Assembly: GCA_009841635.1 (NCBI GenBank)
Contig: VXLJ01000003.1
Location: forward strand, 86,324-150,323
Direction of reading: 5' to 3'
Length of the DNA stretch: 64,000 nt
From: Gammaproteobacteria bacterium
GTDB lineage: Bacteria > Pseudomonadota > Gammaproteobacteria > Pseudomonadales > Azotimanducaceae
Position numbers and translations under genes: made by a program
Notes under the pieces: model-generated
The model's database searches: none
What the model was told of the DNA's origin: nothing
Seen by the model: the letters and a program-made list of their open reading frames with translations, nothing else
Part shown: positions 55,599 to 64,000 of the stretch, piece by piece
Position numbering within the stretch: position 1 is the first letter of the stretch
Layout of the letters: each line of letters begins with the position of its first letter

Positions 55599-56462
55599 TC
55601 AGGTCGCGAAATAGCGATTTTCCAATGCGCGTTGATTTTCGTAAATTGAGCCTTGATTAGGCGCAGCCGGTAATGGCATGCGCACAGGCACGTTCTCCAT
55701 GCGCGGATTGAGGGTCGGACTCCCATGCATGATCATGCTGTCGAACTCGTCTAAATCAGCGACGCCAGCCAATGGCCAAGCGTCACAGGCCGCGTACACG
55801 TAAAACAAAATGCGACGCGAGCGCGTCGAGTGATTAATCGCCGAGCCATGTACGAGTCGAGCATGGTGGATGGTCATAGCGCCGGCCGGTGCATGTAGTT
55901 CTCGAGCCTTGGAAACATCCAGACCGGTGCGCTGGATATCGATCGCGCCGCAAAACACGCCTTGACTGTGGTGATCGTAAATCGGTCCCCGATGACTGCC
56001 AGGCAGGACGAGTAGCGGGCCATTGTCGCTTGCCACGTCGTCTAGATGAACGCCTATAGCCAGTACGTCCTGATTCGTATGGGGATAGAACGCCCAATCC
56101 TGATGCCATTCGACGGGGGCTCCGTCATGTGCAAGCTTCAAGTTGATCTTGCCGCCAGTGCGTAAGCGAATGTGCTCGCCGATTAGTGGCGTGAGTGAGC
56201 GCTTGATGGATAGATCTCTTGCTAGATCGCGATAGAACGGGTGCGCGAAATATGGATGCTTAATGCGGCGGACGCGTGGAAATTCAGCAGTATGCGCTGG
56301 ATCAAGGTCAAGTACTGAGGTGTGTTCGGTGGCGCCTGCTGCACTTGCAACCAATTCATCCGTCACACGTCTGAGCTCGCTAAGCGTGTGCGGTTCTATA
56401 CCACGCTCAACGACCACGTAACCGTCGATTCGATATTGTTCGATCTGCGCGTCAGTAAGCAT
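55599..56462 (-). CDS. Phytanoyl-CoA dioxygenase (PhyH) family protein, copy 3
   Basis: 287 residues, the compact classic form. Fe(II) ligands are His120-Gln-Asp122 (EWHQDWAFYPH) and His205 (LVHGSAINHS), with Arg214 for 2-oxoglutarate; LLVLPGSHRGP is conserved. It likely forms an operon with the sulfatase (30-base gap). It is divergent from the Yej-type importer genes, hinting that the imported compound may be its substrate. Confidence 0.88.
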   Translation of the reverse strand: MLTDAQIEQYRIDGYVVVERGIEPHTLSELRRVTDELVASAAGATEHTSVLDLDPAHTAEFPRVRRIKHPYFAHPFYRDLARDLSIKRSLTPLIGEHIRLRTGGKINLKLAHDGAPVEWHQDWAFYPHTNQDVLAIGVHLDDVASDNGPLLVLPGSHRGPIYDHHSQGVFCGAIDIQRTGLDVSKARELHAPAGAMTIHHARLVHGSAINHSTRSRRILFYVYAACDAWPLAGVADLDEFDSMIMHGSPTLNPRMENVPVRMPLPAAPNQGSIYENQRALENRYFAT

Positions 56463-56573
56463 GCAGGAGCAAAGTTCGGACCAGGTTGAATCAGGTAAAG
56501 TTCAAGAGTGATTTCATTCTACGAGCCCGTATCCTCAAACCGTCACACTAAATATCGGTCATTAGACTTCTAA

Positions 56574-56594
56574 GGAGCTCTGCTCCGTGTTTTT
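56574..56594 (+). promoter_or_regulatory. Short hairpin with T-run in the yejB leader
   Basis: GGAGC-TCT-GCTCC is followed by GTGTTTTT, a terminator-like element located 26 bases before the yejB start. It could be an attenuator or the end of an upstream leader. The stem is only five pairs. Confidence 0.3.
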
Positions 56595-56619
56595 AGCTAG
56601 TTCGCGCTAACCTCTCTCT

Positions 56620-57717
56620 ATGGGTAGTTATCTTCTTCGACGCTTGATGTTGGTTGTCCCGACCTTGATCGGCATCATCACGCTGAATTTTTTCATTGTG
56701 CAGCTCGCGCCAGGCGGACCAGTCGATCAAGTTGTTGCCGCTCTCACCGGTCAGGATACGGGTGGCGCATCCAGTCGCATAGCCGGAGCCCAAAGCGGCA
56801 GCATGCTAGCTAGCGATACGGACTCTATGAGCTCCCAATTTGCTGGCGCGCAGGGTCTCGACCCCGAATTGATCGCCATGATCGAACAGCAATTTGGGTT
56901 CGATAAACCAATTCATGAGCGTTATCTCAAAATGCTTGGCGACTATCTAACCATGGATTTAGGCGAAAGCTATTTTGAAGGCAGACCAGTCGTCGATCTC
57001 ATCGTTGAGCGGTTTCCAGTTTCGATATCGCTTGGCCTATGGTCTATGTTGCTCATCTACACGATTTCAATCCCACTCGGTGTCGCGAAAGCAGTCCGTG
57101 ATGGCTCACGATTCGATGCGTGGACGAGTGGCGTTGTATTTATTGGGTATGCGGTGCCTAGCTTTTTATTTGCAGTGTTTCTGATTGTCCTGTTCGCGGG
57201 TGGTGCATATCTAGACCTATTTCCACTCAAAGGGCTGACTTCGAACAATTTTGACGAGTTGAGCTTGTTCGGCAAAGTGGCGGACTATTTCTGGCATCTT
57301 GCGTTGCCGGTGCTCGCGCTGACTATCGGCGGCTTCGCAACGCTCACCATGCTCACCAAAAACTCATTTTTAGATGAGGTCGCCAAGCAATACGTGCTCA
57401 CTGCACGAGCCAAAGGTATGAACGAAAAGCGCGTTCTCTATGGTCACGTATTTCGCAACGCAATGTTGATCGTGATCGCCGGTTTCCCAAGCGCATTGGT
57501 TGGCATCTTGTTCACCGGTGCATTGCTCATCGAAGTCATTTTTTCGCTCGACGGTCTTGGCTTGCTTGGCTTTGACGCAGTCTTGCGCCGCGACTACCCG
57601 ATCATGTTCGGCACGTTGTTTGTGTTCACATTCGTTGGTTTAGTCATGACCCTCGTCGGTGATGTGACATACACGCTTGTCGATCCTCGCATCGATTTTG
57701 AAACACGTGGTAATTGA
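56620..57717 (+). CDS. yejB: ABC transporter permease, YejB-type oligopeptide importer
   Basis: 365 residues, about six helices, with the DppB/YejB start [20 protein letters not shown] and [11 protein letters not shown] 50-residue Ala/Gly/Ser-rich loop follows helix 1, as in YejB. The EAA loop reads [24 protein letters not shown]. It forms the inner-membrane channel with YejE. No good ribosome site precedes the ATG. The stop overlaps yejE by four bases. Confidence 0.9.
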   Translation: MGSYLLRRLMLVVPTLIGIITLNFFIVQLAPGGPVDQVVAALTGQDTGGASSRIAGAQSGSMLASDTDSMSSQFAGAQGLDPELIAMIEQQFGFDKPIHERYLKMLGDYLTMDLGESYFEGRPVVDLIVERFPVSISLGLWSMLLIYTISIPLGVAKAVRDGSRFDAWTSGVVFIGYAVPSFLFAVFLIVLFAGGAYLDLFPLKGLTSNNFDELSLFGKVADYFWHLALPVLALTIGGFATLTMLTKNSFLDEVAKQYVLTARAKGMNEKRVLYGHVFRNAMLIVIAGFPSALVGILFTGALLIEVIFSLDGLGLLGFDAVLRRDYPIMFGTLFVFTFVGLVMTLVGDVTYTLVDPRIDFETRGN

Positions 57718-58802
57718 TGTCTGAGGTTAGCCCCTTGTCCGGCACCACGGATCTTTCAAAGGAACAACCCTGGCTTCGCTTATCACCATTAACACGTCGC
57801 CGCTGGGCAAATTTTCGTGCCAATAAACGAGGCTACTGGAGTCTTTGGCTTATCAGCGGCATGGTGTTGCTAAGTCTCTTTGCTGAACTGCTTGCCAACG
57901 ACAAACCACTACTACTTGGCTTTGACGGTGAGATTTACGCACCCGTGTTTTTTGAATATCCGGAGACGACATTCGGGGGTGAGCTCGAATCAGAAGCGTT
58001 GTACACCGACCCAGCAGTTCAGCAACTCATAGAAGCGCGAAATGGATGGACAGTCTGGCCGTTGATTCCATTCAGTCATGACACGATTGACCGCTTCACC
58101 ATCGGTATCGTGCCGGAAGCGCCGAGCAGCAGGCATTTACTTGGCACAGACGATGTCGCGCGCGACGTGGCCGCTCGCCTCATCTATGGCTTTCGCCTTT
58201 CTGTGTTATTTGGCATGGCGCTCACGCTTATCTGTTCAATCATCGGCATCGCCATAGGCTCATCACAAGGCTACTTTGGTGGCTTGACGGACTTGATCGG
58301 CCAGCGGTTGGTTGAAATTTGGTCCGGCATGCCAACACTCTTCTTGATCATTATCCTGACCAGCATATTTGAACCAAATCCACTCGTCTTGTTATTGCTC
58401 TTGGTCATGTTCAATTGGATGGCGTTAGTGGCGGTGGTTCGTGCGGAGTTTCTGCGTACTAGAAACTTCGAATATGTCAACGCCGCCCGTGCCCTAGGCG
58501 AAGGCGATTTCAAAATCATGCGAAAGTACGTGCTGCCAAATGCGATGGTTGCCACCCTGACATTTCTACCCTTTATCCTGAGCGGTTCCATCACCACGTT
58601 GACTTCGTTAGATTTTCTGGGTTTTGGCTTACCTTCAGGCTATCCGTCACTTGGCGAATTGCTGGCTCAAGGCAAAGCGAATCTGCATGCACCATGGCTT
58701 GGCTTAGCGGGTTTCGTGACATTGGCGGTGATGCTCACCCTTCTTGTGTTTGTCGGGGAAGCGGTGCGCGACGCGTTTGACCCGCGTAGGTCACTTTCCT
58801 AA
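57714..58802 (+). CDS. yejE: ABC transporter permease, YejE-type
   Basis: 362 residues. The N-terminal [18 protein letters not shown] and first helix, followed by a periplasmic region with [22 protein letters not shown], are characteristic of YejE/DppC. The EAA loop is [24 protein letters not shown]. It pairs with YejB. The frame begins ATGATG-like at the overlap; the second Met is equally possible. Confidence 0.9.
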   Translation: MMSEVSPLSGTTDLSKEQPWLRLSPLTRRRWANFRANKRGYWSLWLISGMVLLSLFAELLANDKPLLLGFDGEIYAPVFFEYPETTFGGELESEALYTDPAVQQLIEARNGWTVWPLIPFSHDTIDRFTIGIVPEAPSSRHLLGTDDVARDVAARLIYGFRLSVLFGMALTLICSIIGIAIGSSQGYFGGLTDLIGQRLVEIWSGMPTLFLIIILTSIFEPNPLVLLLLLVMFNWMALVAVVRAEFLRTRNFEYVNAARALGEGDFKIMRKYVLPNAMVATLTFLPFILSGSITTLTSLDFLGFGLPSGYPSLGELLAQGKANLHAPWLGLAGFVTLAVMLTLLVFVGEAVRDAFDPRRSLS

Positions 58803-58938
58803 AAAGTTCAAAGGTTTAGTTAGTCTGTTTTAAATCGACAGGTACGTCGCCGTTTTTGCGCTAAATTTTCCTATCACAAAACGCACAAACAGCTTATCAT
58901 TTTTATCGTTTGCGGTGTTATTGGGGGGAACACTTGCG

Positions 58939-61719
58939 ATGATCACAGGCAAATCTATATCGTCACTATGGCGACTCTTATTCATCGTACCTCTTGTTTC
59001 ATTACCTTGGCTAACTGTCAACGGACAAGACGCCGCCGCTGAGGATGAAGAAGAGAGCGACCGCGTAACAGAAGAAATCGTGGTGTACGGTATTCGCGGC
59101 AGCATGCAACAGTCGCTGCAGCGCAAAAAAATGGCGGATCACTTCAAAGACACGATCACCGCTGAAGATATCGGTTTGTTCCCAGATCAGAACCTAGCGG
59201 AAGCGCTGCAGCGCGTAAGCGGTGTCGCTATCGACCGAAAGAGCGGCGAAGGTGCATACGTGAGCGTCCGCGGGCTCGGACCAAATTTCGTTCAGACGAC
59301 GATCAATGGCCGCGTTTCTGCTTCCAACGTTTCACCAGGTAGCCACGACGGTCGGGGCGCAACCAATGCTGGCTCAAGAGTCGTCGGATTCCATTCGTTC
59401 CAATCTGGCTTGGTGCAAGCTGTTGAAGTTCATAAATCGCCTCGAGCGGATCACGTGGAAGGCGGCCTCGGCGGTTTCGTAGACGTACAAGCGCGCAAAC
59501 CCTTTGACTTGGGTGAACGTCATATGGCGCTCTCGTTCGATTCAACGATCAATGAGCTGGCCGACGATACCGCACCAGGTGTATTTGCTTTGTTCAGCGA
59601 TGTGCTGAATGAGCAAGTGGGATTTATGGTATCCGCGCAATGGGACAATCGCGTCTTTCGATCAGATTCCCTTCACCATTACTCGTACGTCGGCGACCCG
59701 CGGACCGTCACACTTGACGGTCAGACATTAACTGGTTACTACCCACGGCAGCTGTTAGGGGAGTTGCACCTTACGGATCGCGATCGCTTGAATGTGTCAT
59801 CCTCGCTGCAGTTTCGACCTTCCGACCGTGTCGATATAAACATTGATTTGCTCATGACAGACAATGCCGAAAATGAGCGCGACTTTTGGCGTGATTTCCG
59901 GCTTCAACAAGGACACGCAAGAATCACCGCGGCCACCTTAGAAGACGACAACGGCACCGGTGTATTTACCCACATTTCCACTTCTGGCGCCGGCTTGTTC
60001 GTGCAGCATGCAACAGAAGTCGTCGACACGCAAGCAATGAATTTGGGTGCAAATATCGAAATTCAAGCGTCGGATAACTTGACGCTCAGTTTCGACGCCA
60101 CCATCTCGCAGACCGAATCACCTATCACTAATCGCGACTATCTCATGCGCAATGTCGGGACGCAGATGACGTACCGGAAGTATGGTCCCGGTAACTTGCC
60201 GTCGCTCACAACCAGTTCGCCAATCACGGATCCCAATTGGTTTCATGTCGTAAAACACTCGATTCAAGATCACTTGGTTGACGATGAAGTGCTACAAATG
60301 CGCGGCGACGCAACATTGGATTTAGATCGCGACTGGCTTGACACATTTCAATTTGGTTTTCGAACCTACGACCAGAATCGCCGCGACCGACACCGTTATC
60401 TAAATAGTCGCGCCTTCATTCGTTCGCCAATTACAGAATTCGGCGGCGACGACCCGTTTCCGGCCGAAGACGATTTCATGGATGGGCTTGGCAACCTTTT
60501 TCCTGGTCCCATCTTGAATCCGAATCTAGACGTGATTCAGCGCACATTTGTCACTCGAGCCGACGAAATTCGAGCTGGGGGCGGATTCAACACGGGCACT
60601 GCGAAAGCACTTGAAGATTTCAAGACCGGGCGCTTCAACGAAGACCTCAATCATGACGATGACGGCACTGCAATCTATGGCATGGTGACCTTCAGTGGCA
60701 ATTTCGGCGAAACCCCTTACTCAGGCAACTTCGGGGTCCGCTACGTTAGCAATAGCACAGGTTCTGTAGGACAAATCACCGAGCCAGTCACGATTGACTA
60801 CTCAGATCCAACGGCACCAGAGATCATTTTGTCAGATCCGGAATACGTCGACATCGGGCACGAATACACTCGCGTGTTGCCTGCATTGAATTTGCGCTTC
60901 GACCCGAATGATGAGGTCGTGGTTCGAGCATCCCTAGCGAAAGTCATGAGTCGACCTCGCTACTTGGATCTGAATCCACGCAAATCTGTCCAAGCGCGAG
61001 TGCGCACCATGCGCGGTGGCAACGGCGAGCTAGACCCGACCACAGCAGTCCAATTCGATCTGGCGGTTGAGTGGTACTTTGCTGACTATTCCATTGCGTC
61101 TGCCGGTTTATTCACAAAAAGCATCGAAGCATTCGTCCAGCCTGATATCGAGCTTGTGCCTTTTGCCGGGCTGACCGATCCTGAGACAAACCAACCGTTG
61201 GTTTTCACGTTGTTCCGCCCGTTAAATTCTGGCGAATCAAGCCTAACTGGCATGGAATTCGCGTTCCAACGCACGTTTGCCGATTTAATGCCTGCGCCCT
61301 TAGACGGGTTAGGCGTGATTGCGAATTGGACCTATATCAATTCTGGGTCCGACTTCCGCAACGAAAAGACCAACGCCGCGTACGGCATCCCTGGTTTGTC
61401 AGAAAACACGGTGAACTTCACACTGTTCTATGAAAAAGAACGCTTCGCAGCCCGTTTGTCCTACAACTCACGCGATGAGTTCTTAGATGCGATAGCGGAT
61501 GGCCAAGGTCACCCGTACTTCGTGGATGGGTATTCGCAACTCGACGCCTCGTTCGGTTTCAACTTGACCGACAACATCGCATTCAGCCTTGAAGCGATTA
61601 ACCTCGGCGATGAGAATGTGTACTACTACAACATCCTCGGCAGTGGGACTGAGAAGCATTTTTCGAGCGCGATCAATGCTGGTCGTCGATATCAATTCGG
61701 CGTCCGCATCAAAATGTAA
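58939..61719 (+). CDS. TonB-dependent receptor (Xanthomonas/Caulobacter-type)
   Basis: 926 residues from ATG 58939, chosen because GGGGGGA lies nine bases upstream and a signal peptide (ending VNGQD) begins there; the frame runs upstream to 58915. The TonB box is EEIVVYGIRG, then a plug domain with DQNLAEALQRVSGVAIDR and VRGLGPNFVQTTINGR, and a beta-barrel ending GRRYQFGVRIKM. It should bring a large nutrient across the outer membrane with TonB energy. The gene sits between the YejBE permeases and the YejA binding protein on the same strand, so all four probably serve one substrate. The type is often linked with plant or algal glycans, but peptides fit the ABC partner. Confidence 0.9.
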   Translation: MITGKSISSLWRLLFIVPLVSLPWLTVNGQDAAAEDEEESDRVTEEIVVYGIRGSMQQSLQRKKMADHFKDTITAEDIGLFPDQNLAEALQRVSGVAIDRKSGEGAYVSVRGLGPNFVQTTINGRVSASNVSPGSHDGRGATNAGSRVVGFHSFQSGLVQAVEVHKSPRADHVEGGLGGFVDVQARKPFDLGERHMALSFDSTINELADDTAPGVFALFSDVLNEQVGFMVSAQWDNRVFRSDSLHHYSYVGDPRTVTLDGQTLTGYYPRQLLGELHLTDRDRLNVSSSLQFRPSDRVDINIDLLMTDNAENERDFWRDFRLQQGHARITAATLEDDNGTGVFTHISTSGAGLFVQHATEVVDTQAMNLGANIEIQASDNLTLSFDATISQTESPITNRDYLMRNVGTQMTYRKYGPGNLPSLTTSSPITDPNWFHVVKHSIQDHLVDDEVLQMRGDATLDLDRDWLDTFQFGFRTYDQNRRDRHRYLNSRAFIRSPITEFGGDDPFPAEDDFMDGLGNLFPGPILNPNLDVIQRTFVTRADEIRAGGGFNTGTAKALEDFKTGRFNEDLNHDDDGTAIYGMVTFSGNFGETPYSGNFGVRYVSNSTGSVGQITEPVTIDYSDPTAPEIILSDPEYVDIGHEYTRVLPALNLRFDPNDEVVVRASLAKVMSRPRYLDLNPRKSVQARVRTMRGGNGELDPTTAVQFDLAVEWYFADYSIASAGLFTKSIEAFVQPDIELVPFAGLTDPETNQPLVFTLFRPLNSGESSLTGMEFAFQRTFADLMPAPLDGLGVIANWTYINSGSDFRNEKTNAAYGIPGLSENTVNFTLFYEKERFAARLSYNSRDEFLDAIADGQGHPYFVDGYSQLDASFGFNLTDNIAFSLEAINLGDENVYYYNILGSGTEKHFSSAINAGRRYQFGVRIKM

Positions 61720-61730
61720 GCGCTCAACCG

Positions 61731-61774
61731 GCGACGATGCGGAGGGGGAGCTGCGTCGTCGCTTTTTCTTTACT
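61731..61774 (+). terminator. Rho-independent terminator after the TonB-dependent receptor gene
   Basis: A ten-pair stem GCGACGATGC / GCGTCGTCGC (one G-U pair) with a 12-base loop is followed by TTTTTCTTTACTT, starting eleven bases after the stop codon. This is the clearest terminator in the window. It lies within what would be the N-terminal extension of the yejA frame, which argues for the later yejA start. Confidence 0.8.
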
Positions 61775-61838
61775 TAACTCCCGCTTCAATGGGCGGTTTA
61801 CGGTGGTTGTTGCTTTAAAACGGGAAAGGCGCGTGTAC

Positions 61839-63710
61839 GTGGCGCGAATCCCCCGCCTTTTCAAACTCAAATCCGTTGCTCCAATCCTAGCTGCGAGCGC
61901 CATGCTATTGCCCACACAGTTGCATGCGCAAGAAATCGACTATCAGCACGGTATCTCGCTCCTGCACGAACTCAAATATCCGAAAGATTTTGAGCACTTC
62001 GAATACGCAGACCCTGACGCACCAAAAGGCGGCAAGATTGTGTTGTCAACGACCTGGCCTATCGTAAATTTCAATGGTGCACGCAGACCTGAGTTGCCAA
62101 ATGCCGTAGGTCTCGGCCGAACTATTGACCGTCTGATGATTCGTTCAGCAGACGAGCTTTCTGGCTTATACGGTCAACTTGTCGATGGCGTTGCACTGTC
62201 GTCCGATAAACGAACGCTTCACATGCGACTTCACGAGCAAGCTCGCTGGCATGACGGGGTGCCCCTTACTACAGCCGACGTGCAGTTCACCTATGACGAA
62301 CTCATGGCAACCGTACATGGCAAGGTGTATTTTGAAAGCTGGATTGATTCACTCGAAATTCTGGGTCCAAAGAAATTTGCCGTCCATCACCGTACTACGT
62401 TCACGAACGCCAATTTGGTCGCGCTCACGTGGTTTCCAGTACGACCAGCGCATTACTGGCAAAATCGTGATCCCCGCAAGGCAACATTGATCCCGCCAGT
62501 TGCCAGCGGCCCATACCGCATTTCCGGCTTCGACCGAGCCTACGTGCACTATCAACGCGTCGACGACTACTGGGGTCGCGACATCCCGGTAAATCGTGGT
62601 CGTTACAACTTCGATGAAATCCGCTACGAGGTGTACCGAGACCAAAGCGTTGCACGAGAAGCCTTCCGCAAAGGACTCTTCGACATCATGTTTGAGAGTG
62701 ACATCCGCCATTGGGTCGCATCCTACAACGTGCCAGAAGAGCAGGCGAATTTCTTGCTGCAAGACACGCGCGAGGTACGCAAATTTATCGGGGCTGAACG
62801 AGCTCTTGCGCTTAATTCGCGCCGACCTCAGCTTCAAGATGTCCGCGTTCGTGAAGCGCTAACGCTTGCGTTCGATTTTGAATGGCAAAATCGCGTCATT
62901 CGGCACGGCACCCAATCGAGGGCACTAAGTTACTTCGCCAACTCTCAATTCGCTTCATCCGACCTGCCTTCAGGTCTAGAACTTGCAATCCTTGAGCAGT
63001 ACCGCGACCAACTTCCTGCGCGCGTTTTTACTGAAGTCTTCGAGTTGCCTGTGTCAACTGGCTACGGGACCAATCGTGACGCTATTGCAAGAGCTCGGCA
63101 ACTTCTAGCTGAAGCAGGATGGGTCCTTAAAGAAGGCCGGCTTCAAAATGCCGATGGCGAACTATTCATGCTTGAGTTCCTTACCCAAGATCAATCCATG
63201 CAACGCGTGCTACTACCGTACGCGGATACGCTGAAGTTGCTGGGCATTGAAGGGTCCATCCGCTTGGTAGACAATGTGACCGCTATCAATTTGTTGCGGG
63301 AGCGCAATTTCGATGCATATGTGCGTGAACAACTCTTTTTAAACCCGCCCATCGGTGAATTGCGCAACGCGTTCGAATCAAGTTTTGCCCACGTAGCCAT
63401 GAGTGGCAACATGGTCGGTGTTCAAGACGCGGTCGTCGACGAGCTGGTCAAACTCGCCGAACGCGCGACAAGCCTAGACGAGAAAACAGCTGCAGTAAGA
63501 GCCCTTGACCGCGTCCTGCTCTGGGGCTTTTTCCATATCCAAATAAACAAGGCCGATCTTGAACGCTTCGTCTATTGGGATAAATTCGGCCGGCCAGCAG
63601 GTGAGGCATCCGCTAGACTCGAATATCTAGTTGGCAGTTCGGTAAGAGTTTTGGATAGTTGGTGGGTTGATGAGTCGAAAGCGCTAGTGGTCGCTTCCGT
63701 CTTGAATTGA
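61839..63710 (+). CDS. yejA: Extracellular solute-binding protein family 5, YejA type
   Basis: 623 residues from GTG 61839, chosen because GGGAAAGG lies nine bases upstream, a terminator precedes it, and a signal peptide ending QLHAQ starts here; the frame extends to 61737. Marks: HGISLLHELKYP and DPDAPKGGKIVLS, typical of YejA/MppA-like oligopeptide or microcin C binding proteins. It presents peptides (often N-formylated or acylated in relatives) to YejBE. The matching ATPase yejF is not in the window; it may follow at 63987 or lie elsewhere. Confidence 0.9.
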   Translation: MARIPRLFKLKSVAPILAASAMLLPTQLHAQEIDYQHGISLLHELKYPKDFEHFEYADPDAPKGGKIVLSTTWPIVNFNGARRPELPNAVGLGRTIDRLMIRSADELSGLYGQLVDGVALSSDKRTLHMRLHEQARWHDGVPLTTADVQFTYDELMATVHGKVYFESWIDSLEILGPKKFAVHHRTTFTNANLVALTWFPVRPAHYWQNRDPRKATLIPPVASGPYRISGFDRAYVHYQRVDDYWGRDIPVNRGRYNFDEIRYEVYRDQSVAREAFRKGLFDIMFESDIRHWVASYNVPEEQANFLLQDTREVRKFIGAERALALNSRRPQLQDVRVREALTLAFDFEWQNRVIRHGTQSRALSYFANSQFASSDLPSGLELAILEQYRDQLPARVFTEVFELPVSTGYGTNRDAIARARQLLAEAGWVLKEGRLQNADGELFMLEFLTQDQSMQRVLLPYADTLKLLGIEGSIRLVDNVTAINLLRERNFDAYVREQLFLNPPIGELRNAFESSFAHVAMSGNMVGVQDAVVDELVKLAERATSLDEKTAAVRALDRVLLWGFFHIQINKADLERFVYWDKFGRPAGEASARLEYLVGSSVRVLDSWWVDESKALVVASVLN

Positions 63711-63986
63711 CGCACTGCTCAATCAACCCAATCCCGTCATCGTGTTACCACAAATATAGGTTCAATCGCTATGGCGATCGCATTAGGCTAACCCTTTGCG
63801 TGGAATAAATATCCCGATGAATGACATCGGCATCAACATGACGCCTAGACATAACACCCACTATAAATAGATCCATACTTCTTTCCGTTACTCGGCACTT
63901 GTCGCCTGCAAGATTCTGCAACGATGTTTTACTTCATACTTAACTCGTGAATTTAAGTCCGAAATGCAACGTGAAGAGGGCTAACG

Positions 63987-64000
63987 ATGATTTTTTCGTC
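63987..64000 (+). CDS. Start of a further gene (3' cut by window end)
   Basis: ATG at 63987 is preceded by GAAGAGGG seven to thirteen bases upstream, a good ribosome site. Only about four codons (MIFS) are visible, so nothing can be said about the product. The preceding stretch 63711-63986 holds no recognised gene or RNA. Confidence 0.35.

Noticed and set aside
1..64000. CRISPR arrays, insertion sequences, integrases, tRNA and rRNA genes
   Set aside because: Looked for by reading; no regular spacer-repeat pattern, transposase, integrase or cloverleaf was recognised.

Overview
This window comes from the chromosome of a free-living, aerobic, probably marine gammaproteobacterium. The best evidence is the block at about 36.4-46.0 kb. 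It keeps the enterobacterial order rpiA / fau / 6S RNA / zapA // pepP-ubiH-gcvT-gcvH-gcvP. The caa3-type oxidase, TonB-dependent receptor, sulfatase, alanine dehydrogenase and many Fe(II)/2-oxoglutarate-type oxygenases fit a marine heterotroph. By eye the base composition is mid-range and even. I saw no insertion sequence, phage gene, CRISPR array, tRNA or rRNA.

Layout. 0-3 kb: the end of a MotA/TolQ/ExbB-type proton-channel gene, translationally overlapped with two genes for von Willebrand A proteins that carry a TolR/ExbD-like membrane anchor. 3-5.5 kb: a thiolase-like protein and a DUF35 protein, with a divergent MaoC hydratase. 5.8-14.3 kb: a small anchored protein, a 1.8k-residue secreted metzincin-like protein with calcium-binding repeats, and a prolyl oligopeptidase. 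14.3-19.8 kb: a cytochrome c oxidase operon (subunits II-I-III-IV) and a FAD-linked 2-hydroxyacid dehydrogenase. 20-25 kb: ald, a degenerate ChpA/CheA-like protein, metF-metK. 25-29 kb: a PhyH dioxygenase, a CmcJ/NvfI-type oxidoreductase and an Nramp-related transporter without Nramp metal motifs. 29.5-36.4 kb: tkt-pgk, a second FAD-linked dehydrogenase, an enolase-superfamily dehydratase and a second CmcJ/NvfI protein. 36.4-46 kb: the conserved housekeeping block, including split glycine decarboxylase genes. 46-52 kb: a same-strand catabolic cluster (esterase, four-carbon acid sugar kinase, class II aldolase, PhyH, sugar isomerase, Gfo/Idh/MocA oxidoreductase). 52-56.5 kb on the other strand: a nuclease-helicase fusion, a sulfatase and a third PhyH. 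56.6-63.7 kb: a Yej-type oligopeptide ABC importer with a TonB-dependent receptor gene placed between the permeases and the binding protein.

How the parts fit. The accessory regions look like a kit for taking up and trimming organic matter: outer-membrane receptor plus ABC importer, secreted protease and peptidase, sulfatase, esterase, acid-sugar catabolism and several oxygenases. The pieces I consider least explained by known systems are the proton-channel/double-VWA operon, the ChpA-like protein that has lost every kinase motif, the two CmcJ/NvfI paralogues, and the nuclease-helicase fusion.
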